From Actinomycetes bacterium (GTDB lineage Bacteria > Actinomycetota > Actinomycetes > Actinomycetales > Cellulomonadaceae), in contig JAEWCA010000372.1 of the NCBI GenBank assembly GCA_023390875.1, forward strand, positions 1 to 6,092: DNA of 6,092 bases, read 5' to 3'. Below the pieces are notes generated by a model that saw only the letters and a program-made list of their open reading frames with translations, was not told the origin of the DNA and searched no databases. The stretch's first letter is position 1; the number at the start of each line of letters is the position of its first letter. Positions 1 to 5,178 of this stretch are shown here, one piece after another. A program made the position numbers and the translations under genes.

Positions 1-259
1 CCGCCGGGCTGACCGCCGCGAGGACGCCGAGCAGCAGCCCGCCGGCGAGCGGCCGGTCGCGCACGAGCAGCAGGGCCGCGAGCGAGAGGAGGCCGACGGC
101 CACGTCGACCGCCACCGGCACCCGCGACGGGCCCTGCGCGACGGTCGTCCACGTGGCCAGAACCGTGAGGACCGCCAGCCCGGCGAGGGCCGGGGCGACG
201 GCCGCGAGCTGCACCCGGCCGTCAGGCCCGGGGAGGCACTCGGGGTTGCTGGACGTCAT
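1..259 (-). CDS. N-terminal fragment of a multi-pass membrane protein, probable sensor histidine kinase (partial)
   Basis: Reading the minus strand from an ATG at 259-257 gives 86 codons without a stop up to the window edge, so the gene is cut at its 3' side. The predicted start is MTSSNPECLPGPDGRV. Three hydrophobic stretches follow, at about residues 18-40, 48-66 and 71-86, with a short RDRP hinge between the second and third. There is no cleavable signal peptide. The short polar N-terminus, closely packed Ala/Leu/Val helices, an R-x-RP turn and an ending in AAVSPA resemble the membrane input domain of actinobacterial NarL-type sensor histidine kinases. The diagnostic dimerisation and ATPase domains lie outside the window, so kinase identity is inferred. 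Another small integral membrane protein is possible. No convincing Shine-Dalgarno precedes the ATG, and a promoter placed to start transcription at or next to it suggests a leaderless mRNA. It diverges from the cellobiose phosphorylase gene. Confidence 0.55.
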   Translation of the reverse strand, partial: MTSSNPECLPGPDGRVQLAAVAPALAGLAVLTVLATWTTVAQGPSRVPVAVDVAVGLLSLAALLLVRDRPLAGGLLLGVLAAVSPA

Positions 260-266
260 GGGACCG

Positions 267-295
267 AGCCTAGGAACCGCCCCTGACCTGGTCGA
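267..295 (-). promoter_or_regulatory. Putative leaderless promoter of the minus-strand membrane protein gene
   Basis: On the minus strand, TCGACC (295-290, 4 of 6 matches to TTGACA) is followed after 17 bp by TAGGCT (272-267, fitting the actinobacterial TANNNT -10 pattern). A start site about seven bases downstream of the -10 falls at 260-259, that is on or next to the A of the ATG. This fits the absence of a Shine-Dalgarno and predicts a leaderless transcript, a common class in actinobacteria. It is a motif reading only. Confidence 0.5.
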
Positions 296-336
296 CCGAC
301 CTCGGTAGGGGGTCGACCCGCCGTCGGTCGCGACCG
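290..336. repeat. Cluster of three GGTCG-type palindromes (possible operator)
   Basis: Three palindromes lie in 47 bp. GGTCGACC is at 290-297. GGGTCGACCC is at 310-319 and contains the same 8-mer at 311-318, 21 bp or two helical turns from the first copy. CGGTCGCGACCG is at 325-336. The first copy covers the -35 element of the minus-strand promoter, so a protein bound here could control the kinase gene, perhaps its own response regulator. GTCGAC-like words are common in such G+C-rich DNA, so chance is not excluded. Confidence 0.35.
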
Positions 337-392
337 CGCGGCCGTGCGCCCGACGGCCGACGCGCGCTCCGGGACCGGCCGACGGGCCGCCA

Positions 393-421
393 CGGAAGGG
401 TGACGGCGGCCGTTCCTTCCG
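393..421. repeat. 7-bp inverted repeat overlapping the expected -35 region
   Basis: CGGAAGG (393-399) and CCTTCCG (415-421) are perfect inverted copies separated by 15 bp, with centres 22 bp apart (about two turns). The right arm sits where the -35 element for the TATGCT box at 436-441 should be. The spacing suits a dimeric DNA-binding protein better than an RNA hairpin. No regulator family is recognised. Confidence 0.3.
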
Positions 422-441
422 GGCGGGCCGACGGCTATGCT
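413..441 (+). promoter_or_regulatory. Putative promoter of the cellobiose phosphorylase unit
   Basis: TATGCT at 436-441 matches four of six bases of the TATAAT consensus and the TANNNT pattern. It is the only plausible plus-strand -10 between 273 and 578. The region 17 bp upstream (TTCCTT, 413-418) is a poor -35, so an activator or extended contacts may be needed. The same hexamer occurs upstream of the tRNA gene at 5131-5136. A start near 448-450 would give a leader of about 130 nt and place the CebR-like box at roughly +10 to +23, a good site for repression. Confidence 0.5.
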
Positions 442-457
442 CTCTCCGTGAGATGCG

Positions 458-471
458 TGGGAGCGCTCTCG
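458..471. promoter_or_regulatory. CebR/CelR-like operator upstream of cellobiose phosphorylase
   Basis: TGGGAGCGCTCTCG matches 12 of 14 bases of the palindrome TGGGAGCGCTCCCA, known as the binding site of the LacI-family cellulose-utilisation repressors CebR (Streptomyces) and CelR (Thermobifida). Mismatches are at positions 12 and 14, so the left half site is perfect and the right half weaker. It lies 17 bp past the TATGCT box, just downstream of the expected transcription start. The cognate repressor releases DNA when it binds cellobiose or related cello-oligosaccharides, which fits the downstream gene. The regulator itself is not encoded in this window. Confidence 0.75.
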
Positions 472-506
472 CAACGACCAGAAGTCGCGTCGGCCCCAGA
501 CGCGTG

Positions 507-524
507 GCCGGCACCGGTGCCGGC
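507..524. repeat. 18-bp perfect palindrome in the phosphorylase leader
   Basis: GCCGGCACCGGTGCCGGC reads identically on both strands, centred on ACCGGT. In RNA it could fold as a 7-bp stem with a CCGG loop. It sits between the CebR-like box and the ribosome binding site. It could be a second operator, a stabilising leader hairpin or chance in G+C-rich DNA. No U-tract follows, so it is not a typical intrinsic terminator. Confidence 0.5.
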
Positions 525-545
525 GTGCGCGTGCGGAACCCCCGT

Positions 546-560
546 CGCTGACGCTCAGCG
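546..560 (+). promoter_or_regulatory. Small leader hairpin just upstream of the ribosome binding site
   Basis: CGCTGA (546-551) pairs with TCAGCG (555-560) around a three-base CGC loop, a perfect 6-bp stem ending five bases before the Shine-Dalgarno. It leaves the ribosome site single-stranded, so it might aid access or mRNA stability. The role is inferred. Confidence 0.3.
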
Positions 561-565
561 CACTC

Positions 566-571
566 GAGAGG
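566..571 (+). promoter_or_regulatory. Ribosome binding site of cellobiose phosphorylase
   Basis: GAGAGG precedes the ATG at 579 by seven bases. It supports that start, which also matches the N-terminus of the known Cellulomonas enzymes. Confidence 0.8.
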
Positions 572-578
572 CAAGTCC

Positions 579-3047
579 ATGCGGTTCGGCCATTTCGACG
601 ACGACGCACGTGAGTACGTCATCACGACGCCCCACACGCCCTACCCGTGGATCAACTACCTCGGCAACGAGCAGTTCTTCTCCCTCATCTCGCACCAGGC
701 CGGCGGCTACACGTTCTACCGCGACGCCAAGATGCGCCGCCTCACGCGCTACCGCTACAACAACGTCCCCGCCGACGCGGGCGGCCGCTACTTCTACGTG
801 CACGACGGCGGCGACGTGTGGACCCCGTCGTGGCTGCCGGTCAAGGCCGACCTCGACCACTTCGAGGCCCGGCACGGCCTCGGCTACTCGCGCATCACGG
901 GCGAGCGCGGCGGCCTGTCCGTCGAGACCCTCTACTTCGTGCCGCTCGGCGAGAACGCCGAGGTCCAGAAGGTCACGCTGACCAACACGTCCGACGCCGC
1001 CAAGACGGTCACGCTGTTCTCGTTCGCCGAGTTCTGCCTGTGGAACGCGCAGGACGACCAGACGAACTACCAGCGCAACCTGTCGATCGGCGAGGTCGAG
1101 GTCGAGCAGGACTCCCCGCACGGCTCGGCGATCTACCACAAGACCGAGTACCGCGAGCGCCGCGACCACTACGCCGTCTACGGCGTGAACACGCAGGCCA
1201 CCGGCTTCGACACGGACCGCGACACGTTCGTCGGGGCGTACAACGGGCTCGGCGAGGCTGCCGTGCCGCGCGCCGGGAAGTCGGCGAACTCGGTCGCGTC
1301 GGGCTGGTACCCGATCGGCTCGCACTCCGTGGACGTCACGCTCGAGCCCGGTGAGTCGCGGACGCTGACGTACGTGCTCGGCTACATCGAGAACCCGGAC
1401 GACGAGAAGTGGGCCGACGACGCCCACCAGGTCGTCAACAAGGCGCCCGCGCACGCGCTGCTGGGCCGCTTCGCGACGACGTCCCAGGTCGATGCCGCGT
1501 TCGACGCGCTGCAGTCCTACTGGACGAACTTGCTCTCGACGTACTCCGTCACGTCCGACGACGAGAAGCTCGACCGGATGGTCAACATCTGGAACCAGTA
1601 CCAGTGCATGGTCACGTTCAACATGTCGCGCTCGGCGTCGTTCTTCGAGACCGGCATCGGCCGCGGCATGGGCTTCCGCGACTCCAACCAGGACCTGCTC
1701 GGCTTCGTGCACCTCATCCCCGAGCGCGCCCGCGAGCGCATCATCGACATCGCGTCGACCCAGTTCCCCGACGGCTCCGCGTACCACCAGTACCAGCCGC
1801 TCACGAAGCGCGGAAACAACGACATCGGCTCCGGCTTCAACGACGACCCGCTGTGGCTCATCGCCGGCGTGGCCGCGTACGTCAAGGAGACCGGCGACTT
1901 CTCGATCCTCGACGAGCAGGTGCCGTTCGACAACGAGCCCGGCTCCGAGGTGTCCCTGTTCGAGCACCTCACGCGCTCGTTCCAGTTCACGGTCGACAAC
2001 CGCGGCCCGCACGGCCTGCCGCTGATCGGCCGCGCCGACTGGAACGACTGCCTCAACCTCAACTGCTTCTCCACCACGCCCGGCGAGTCGTTCCAGACCA
2101 CCGAGAACCAGGCCGGCGGCGTCGCGGAGTCCGTCTTCATCGCCGCGCAGTTCGTGCTGTACGGCGCGGAGTACGCCGAGCTCGCCGAGCGCCGCGGGCT
2201 GGACGACGTCGCCGCGGCTGCCCGCAAGCACGTCGACGAGGTCCGCGCGGCCGTCCTCGAGCACGGCTGGGACGGCCAGTGGTTCCTGCGGGCGTACGAC
2301 TACTACGGCAACAAGGTCGGCACGGACGAGAAGCCCGAGGGCAAGATCTGGATCGAGCCGCAGGGCTTCGCGACCATGGCCGGCATCGGCGTGGGCAGCG
2401 GCCCGGACGACACCGAGGCGCCGGCCATCAAGGCGCTCGACTCGGTCGGCGAGATGCTCGGCACGCCGCACGGCCTGGTGCTCCAGTACCCCGCGTACAC
2501 GACGTACCAGATCGAGCTCGGCGAGGTCTCCACGTACCCGCCCGGGTACAAGGAGAACGGCGGCATCTTCTGCCACAACAACCCGTGGGTCATCATCGGC
2601 GAGACCGTCGTGGGCCGCGGTGACCGCGCGTTCGACTACTACAAGCGCATCACCCCCGCGTACCGCGAGGACATCTCCGACACGCACCGCCTCGAGCCGT
2701 ACGTGTACGCCCAGATGATCGCGGGCAAGGAGGCGGTCCGCGCCGGAGAGGCCAAGAACTCGTGGCTGACCGGCACGGCGGCGTGGAACTTCGTCGCGGT
2801 GTCGCAGTACCTGCTCGGTGTGCGCCCCGACTACGACGGCCTCGTCGTCGACCCGCAGATCGGTCCCGACGTGCCGTCGTTCACGGTGACGCGCGTGGCC
2901 CGCGGTGCGACGTACGAGATCCACGTGACCAACTCGGGTGCCCGCGGCGCCCGCGGGTCGCTCACGGTCGACGGCACGCCCGTCGAGGGCAACCACGTCC
3001 CCTACGCGCCGGCCGGCTCGACCGTGCGCGTCGAGGTCACCGTCTGA
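579..3047 (+). CDS. cbp: Cellobiose phosphorylase (EC 2.4.1.20), glycoside hydrolase family 94
   Basis: This cytoplasmic enzyme performs reversible, inverting phosphorolysis of cellobiose to alpha-D-glucose 1-phosphate and D-glucose. The protein is 822 residues, the length of the Cellulomonas gilvus enzyme, and is nearly co-linear with it as I recall that sequence. Expected GH94 layout: N-terminal beta-sandwich (about 1-290), helical linker, (alpha/alpha)6 barrel (about 310-740) and C-terminal beta domain. Residues described for the C. gilvus enzyme fall at the same numbers here: general acid D490 in GRADWNDC with W488, donor-site R362 and D368, acceptor-site Q165, R166, Y653, K658 and E659, phosphate-site R351, H666, T731 and G732. 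There is no signal peptide, so it acts on imported cellobiose. The start is backed by GAGAGG seven bases upstream and by homology. It is the first gene of a unit with the mutarotase-family gene 29 bp downstream. A CebR-like operator precedes it. It is intact and apparently functional. Confidence 0.97.
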   Translation: MRFGHFDDDAREYVITTPHTPYPWINYLGNEQFFSLISHQAGGYTFYRDAKMRRLTRYRYNNVPADAGGRYFYVHDGGDVWTPSWLPVKADLDHFEARHGLGYSRITGERGGLSVETLYFVPLGENAEVQKVTLTNTSDAAKTVTLFSFAEFCLWNAQDDQTNYQRNLSIGEVEVEQDSPHGSAIYHKTEYRERRDHYAVYGVNTQATGFDTDRDTFVGAYNGLGEAAVPRAGKSANSVASGWYPIGSHSVDVTLEPGESRTLTYVLGYIENPDDEKWADDAHQVVNKAPAHALLGRFATTSQVDAAFDALQSYWTNLLSTYSVTSDDEKLDRMVNIWNQYQCMVTFNMSRSASFFETGIGRGMGFRDSNQDLLGFVHLIPERARERIIDIASTQFPDGSAYHQYQPLTKRGNNDIGSGFNDDPLWLIAGVAAYVKETGDFSILDEQVPFDNEPGSEVSLFEHLTRSFQFTVDNRGPHGLPLIGRADWNDCLNLNCFSTTPGESFQTTENQAGGVAESVFIAAQFVLYGAEYAELAERRGLDDVAAAARKHVDEVRAAVLEHGWDGQWFLRAYDYYGNKVGTDEKPEGKIWIEPQGFATMAGIGVGSGPDDTEAPAIKALDSVGEMLGTPHGLVLQYPAYTTYQIELGEVSTYPPGYKENGGIFCHNNPWVIIGETVVGRGDRAFDYYKRITPAYREDISDTHRLEPYVYAQMIAGKEAVRAGEAKNSWLTGTAAWNFVAVSQYLLGVRPDYDGLVVDPQIGPDVPSFTVTRVARGATYEIHVTNSGARGARGSLTVDGTPVEGNHVPYAPAGSTVRVEVTV

Positions 3048-3059
3048 CCCTCGGGGGTC
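3046..3059 (+). promoter_or_regulatory. Short hairpin between phosphorylase and mutarotase genes
   Basis: GACCC (3046-3050) pairs with GGGTC (3055-3059) around a TCGG tetraloop, beginning within the phosphorylase stop codon. With only five base pairs and no U-tract it is unlikely to end transcription fully. It could protect the upstream mRNA or lower expression of the second gene. Weak evidence. Confidence 0.25.
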
Positions 3060-3076
3060 TCACGGGGTCACGCGTC

Positions 3077-4069
3077 ATGACGGCTGTGCAGGAAGTCGAA
3101 GCGCTTACTTTCCTCGCGTCACGCGGGGCGACGGAGCGTGTCCTCACGCTGCGCAGCTCGTCGTGGGAGCTCGACGTGGTGCCCGGCACCGGTGGGTCGC
3201 TCGCAGCAGGTCGCATCCGCACGCCCGCCGGCGTGTGGCGCGGCCTGCTGCGCCCCACCCGGCGCACCGTGCTCGGCGAGGCCGAGAAGTGCGCGAGCTT
3301 CCCGATGGTCCCGTGGTCCAACCGGATCCGCGACGGCCTGCTCGCGTTCGCCGGCCGCACGTGGCAGCTGCAGCGCAACGGCGCCGACGGCACCGCGATC
3401 CACGGCGCGTCCCGGAACCACGCCTGGGACGTCGTCGAGCAGCTCGACGACCGCGTGGTCCTGCAGCTCGACACGGCGCAGCTGGTCGGCATCAACTTCC
3501 CGTGGAAGTTCCGCGCGCGGATCACGTACGCGCTGACCGGCAACCGGCTCACCGTCGGCACGTCGCTGCGGAACATCGACTGCGAGTCGTTCCCCGCCGG
3601 GTTCGGGCACCACCCGTACCTGCAGCGCTCGCTGGTCCCGGTGGGGACACCCGGTCCGACGACGCCCGGCAACCCGCTGCTCCAGGTGCCGCTGCGGCAG
3701 GGCTACTCGCTCGTCGACGCCATGGCCGCCGGGCCCGCCGGCGACATCCCGGCCCGGGCGGACTTCCGCGACGGGCGGCCGCTCGGCTCCCGGTTCGTCG
3801 ACGACGTGCTCACCGGGTGGGACCCCGGTGCGCCGATCCGCGTCCGGTACGACGACGCCGGCGTCGACGTCGACCTGCACGCCGACCCCATCTACTCCCA
3901 CCTCGTCGTGTACGCGCCGCGGCGCCGGTCGTACTTCGCCGTCGAGCCGGTGACGAACGTGAACGGCGGCTTCGCGCTGCACGCGCGCGGCGTGCCCGGC
4001 ACCGGGGTGTTCGTCCTGGAGCCCGGCGAGGAGCGCACGGGCGCCTTCACGCTGACCGTCCGCGCCTGA
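3077..4069 (+). CDS. Aldose 1-epimerase (mutarotase) family protein
   Basis: Members interconvert alpha and beta anomers of aldoses such as glucose, in the cytoplasm. The 330-residue product is near the usual family length (E. coli GalM is about 346). Family marks in order: PWSNRIRDG (79-87, substrate Asn-Arg), IHG with H109, FGHHPYL (176-182) with H178/H179 in the place of the catalytic acid His, VDDVLTG (241-247) with a substrate-binding Asp, and AVEPVTNVNGGF (288-299) in which E290 aligns with the catalytic base Glu. All key residues are present. The ATG at 3077 was chosen because it follows the upstream stop by 29 bp and the protein begins just before the first beta strand. The reading frame stays open upstream inside the phosphorylase gene but without homology there. 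The Shine-Dalgarno is weak (GGGG at 3064-3067), so translation may be partly coupled to the upstream gene. The likely role is equilibrating glucose or cellobiose anomers for the phosphorylase. A broader sugar-epimerase specificity remains possible. Confidence 0.88.
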   Translation: MTAVQEVEALTFLASRGATERVLTLRSSSWELDVVPGTGGSLAAGRIRTPAGVWRGLLRPTRRTVLGEAEKCASFPMVPWSNRIRDGLLAFAGRTWQLQRNGADGTAIHGASRNHAWDVVEQLDDRVVLQLDTAQLVGINFPWKFRARITYALTGNRLTVGTSLRNIDCESFPAGFGHHPYLQRSLVPVGTPGPTTPGNPLLQVPLRQGYSLVDAMAAGPAGDIPARADFRDGRPLGSRFVDDVLTGWDPGAPIRVRYDDAGVDVDLHADPIYSHLVVYAPRRRSYFAVEPVTNVNGGFALHARGVPGTGVFVLEPGEERTGAFTLTVRA

Positions 4070-4074
4070 CGGCA

Positions 4075-4114
4075 CCCCTCAGGGGCCCGAGAGGTCGCCG
4101 CGCTCGTCGGCGAC
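4075..4114. terminator. Possible weak terminator between convergent genes
   Basis: Two hairpins lie after the mutarotase-family gene stop: CCCC-TCA-GGGG (4075-4085) and GTCGCCG/CGGCGAC with a seven-base loop (4094-4114). The first overlaps the stop codon of the opposing gene and the second lies inside it. Neither has a T-run on either strand, so termination is uncertain; the convergent layout with nine bases between genes makes some stop signal likely. Confidence 0.25.
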
Positions 4115-4372
4115 GACCGTGTCGACCGTCGCCAGGAACGCCGCGAAGCCCGGGAGGTCCGCCCCGCGCGCACGGGACGTGTCGAGGTCGGCCGACGTGC
4201 GCCACTCGATGACGTCGAGCCACTGGTTGCCTGGCAGGGCGATCAGCCGGGAGTCGACGAACCCGTCGCGCTCGGCGCGGAACTCGTCGATCATCCGCCG
4301 CCGCGCGTCGAGCATCTCCTGCACGCGCTCGTCGCTCACCGTGAACCGCACCAGCTCCATCGTGCTGCCCAT
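4079..4372 (-). CDS. ABM-like small protein (antibiotic biosynthesis monooxygenase-type ferredoxin-like fold)
   Basis: The 97-residue protein has the strand-helix-strand pattern of the ABM/dimeric alpha-beta barrel group: ELVRFTV strand (6-12), a long helix with LDARRRMIDEFRAE (about 21-34), GFVDSRLIAL strand (37-46), WLDVIEWR strand (51-58), then a short helix DLPGFAAFL (72-80) and a final strand. Relatives include quinol monooxygenases and heme-degrading proteins, but many are of unknown function. No heme- or substrate-specific residues can be assigned here, so only the fold is proposed. The start at 4372 has GGAGG five bases upstream (4378-4382); an internal ATG at 4360 (residue 5) is less well placed. 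It lies 78 bp after the GNAT gene on the same strand and may share its transcript. Its stop is nine bases from the stop of the convergent mutarotase-family gene. Confidence 0.68.
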   Translation of the reverse strand: MGSTMELVRFTVSDERVQEMLDARRRMIDEFRAERDGFVDSRLIALPGNQWLDVIEWRTSADLDTSRARGADLPGFAAFLATVDTVVADERGDLSGP

Positions 4373-4377
4373 CGCCG

Positions 4378-4382
4378 CCTCC
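4378..4382 (-). promoter_or_regulatory. Ribosome binding site of the ABM-like gene
   Basis: On the minus strand GGAGG lies five bases before the ATG at 4372. This favours that start over the ATG four codons further in. Confidence 0.65.
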
Positions 4383-4450
4383 GTGGTCGTCGTCCGTCCC
4401 GAGCGAGCGTCAGTCCAGCACGCCCCACCGACAACAACCAGGTCCGACCA

Positions 4451-5053
4451 TCAGAGGTCGAGCGTCAACGTCGCGCCCCAGTCGTGGGTGCGGGCCCGCT
4501 GGAAGCCGACCTTCTCGTAGAACGCGATCGCGCCGGTGTTCTTGGCGTCGACGCCGAGGTGCAGACCGGTGACGCCGCGCTCGCGCAGGGCCCCCGACAG
4601 GGTCTCGATCAGCCGCCGCCCCCACCCCTGGCCCTGGGCGCGCGGCAGCAGGTCGATGTGCATGTGCGCCGGGTGCGTGTCGTAGAGGGTGTCGTCGGTG
4701 GGCTTCCAGTCGTGGATCCGGTCGATGAGCACGTGGTCCTCGGTGCCGTCGCCCGGGTCGTCGACGCGCGGGTGCTGCGTGCGCAACGTGGGCCACCAGC
4801 GCTCGTCGAGCCAGTGCTCGAACCCGAACGTGTCGGCGGTGCCGACGACGTACCCGACGACGCCGAGCTCGTCGACCACCACGAACGTCAACCCCGGGTC
4901 GGCCACCGGGTACGGGCCGGCGTACAGGTGCGCCAGCAGGTCGGGGTTGCGGTACAGGGCCGATGCGTCACCCCCGGCGGCGCCGGTGAGCAGGCAGATC
5001 CGGTAGATCGCACCGAGGTCGGACGGGTGGTACGGGCGGAGCGCGGCGGGCAT
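4451..5053 (-). CDS. GNAT-family N-acetyltransferase, similar to the O-GlcNAcase C-terminal HAT-like domain
   Basis: The protein has 200 residues, one complete GNAT domain and no signal peptide or membrane segment. It opens with LRPYHPSDLGAIYRICLLTG (5-24), the usual first strand and helix. A central strand TFVVVDELGVVGYVVGTAD follows. Motif A, with IDLLPRAQGQGWGRRL (133-148), carries the R/Q-x-x-G-x-G/A acetyl-CoA pyrophosphate loop. Motif B is KNTGAIAFYEKVGF (171-184). These support acetyl-CoA binding; the acceptor is unknown. The RICLLTGxxGxDA start and the FEHWLDERWWPTLR stretch (78-91) recall the bacterial acetyltransferases used as models for the C-terminal domain of human O-GlcNAcase. 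That resemblance comes from memory, not a search. The ATG at 5053 has GGGAG ten bases upstream; an ATG at 5072 is out of frame. It is the first gene of a likely two-gene unit with the ABM-like gene. No clear -10 box is visible upstream. Confidence 0.85.
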   Translation of the reverse strand: MPAALRPYHPSDLGAIYRICLLTGAAGGDASALYRNPDLLAHLYAGPYPVADPGLTFVVVDELGVVGYVVGTADTFGFEHWLDERWWPTLRTQHPRVDDPGDGTEDHVLIDRIHDWKPTDDTLYDTHPAHMHIDLLPRAQGQGWGRRLIETLSGALRERGVTGLHLGVDAKNTGAIAFYEKVGFQRARTHDWGATLTLDL

Positions 5054-5130
5054 GGGGTCGAGGCTCCCACATCGCCGGGAGCGGACGACCGGGAAATCTC
5101 GACCGGCTTCGCGGCGTGCGGCGTCCCGGG

Positions 5131-5136
5131 TATGCT
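5131..5136 (+). promoter_or_regulatory. Putative -10 box of the tRNA-Gly gene
   Basis: TATGCT stands 42 bases before the first base of the tRNA, giving a leader of about 36 nt. The -35 region (CTTCGC at 5108-5113 for a 17-bp spacer) is poor. A small GGCAC/GTGCC hairpin (5152-5164) lies in the leader. The hexamer is the same as in the putative cellobiose phosphorylase promoter. Confidence 0.45.
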
Positions 5137-5178
5137 GTCCGGGCCGACCAGGGCACCTCGTGCCGCTGGGATCGACAT

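Larger units (their letters stand above)
260..578. other. Divergent intergenic regulatory region
   Basis: These 319 bp separate two divergently read genes and contain no convincing gene of their own. Apparent reading frames here are high-G+C shadows. The left third (260-340) carries the kinase-side promoter and three GGTCG-type palindromes. The middle (393-471) carries a 7-bp inverted repeat, a TATGCT hexamer and a CebR-like box. The right third (472-578) is the probable untranslated leader of the cellobiose phosphorylase mRNA, with two self-complementary elements and the ribosome binding site. TA dinucleotides are very rare here, so -10 candidates are few: the useful ones are at 436-441 (plus) and 272-267 (minus). 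Confidence 0.8.

Noticed and set aside
256..609. 117-codon minus-strand frame in the divergent intergenic region
   Set aside because: Arg-rich low-complexity product without homology or ribosome site; it overlaps the regulatory elements and the starts of both real genes.
400..981. 193-codon plus-strand frame crossing the promoter region into the phosphorylase gene
   Set aside because: The product is a Ser/Thr/Arg/Ala-rich shadow in the wrong frame and it would cover the promoter, operator and ribosome site.
555..2996. 813-codon open frame on the minus strand opposite the phosphorylase gene
   Set aside because: It is the mirror of a long G+C-rich gene: strong G/C at third positions removes stops from the opposite frame. 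Its product is repetitive in Arg, Val, Asp and Glu with no recognisable domain, while the plus strand encodes a clearly identified enzyme.
2762..3076. Long N-terminal extension of the mutarotase-family protein into the phosphorylase gene
   Set aside because: The extension overlaps the phosphorylase C-terminal domain in another frame, is Arg-rich and unlike any epimerase N-terminus. The ATG at 3077 gives the normal family length.
4164..4178. CRISPR, IS ends or other mobile-element signatures anywhere in the window
   Set aside because: No regularly spaced repeats, transposase motifs or terminal inverted repeats with target duplications were found; scattered short G+C-rich inverted repeats such as those around here are at background level.
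5063..5082. GCTCCC/GGGAGC inverted repeat upstream of the acetyltransferase as a second CebR box
   Set aside because: The half sites are separated by eight bases and face the wrong way relative to the contiguous TGGGAGCGCTCCCA palindrome; one arm serves as the ribosome site.
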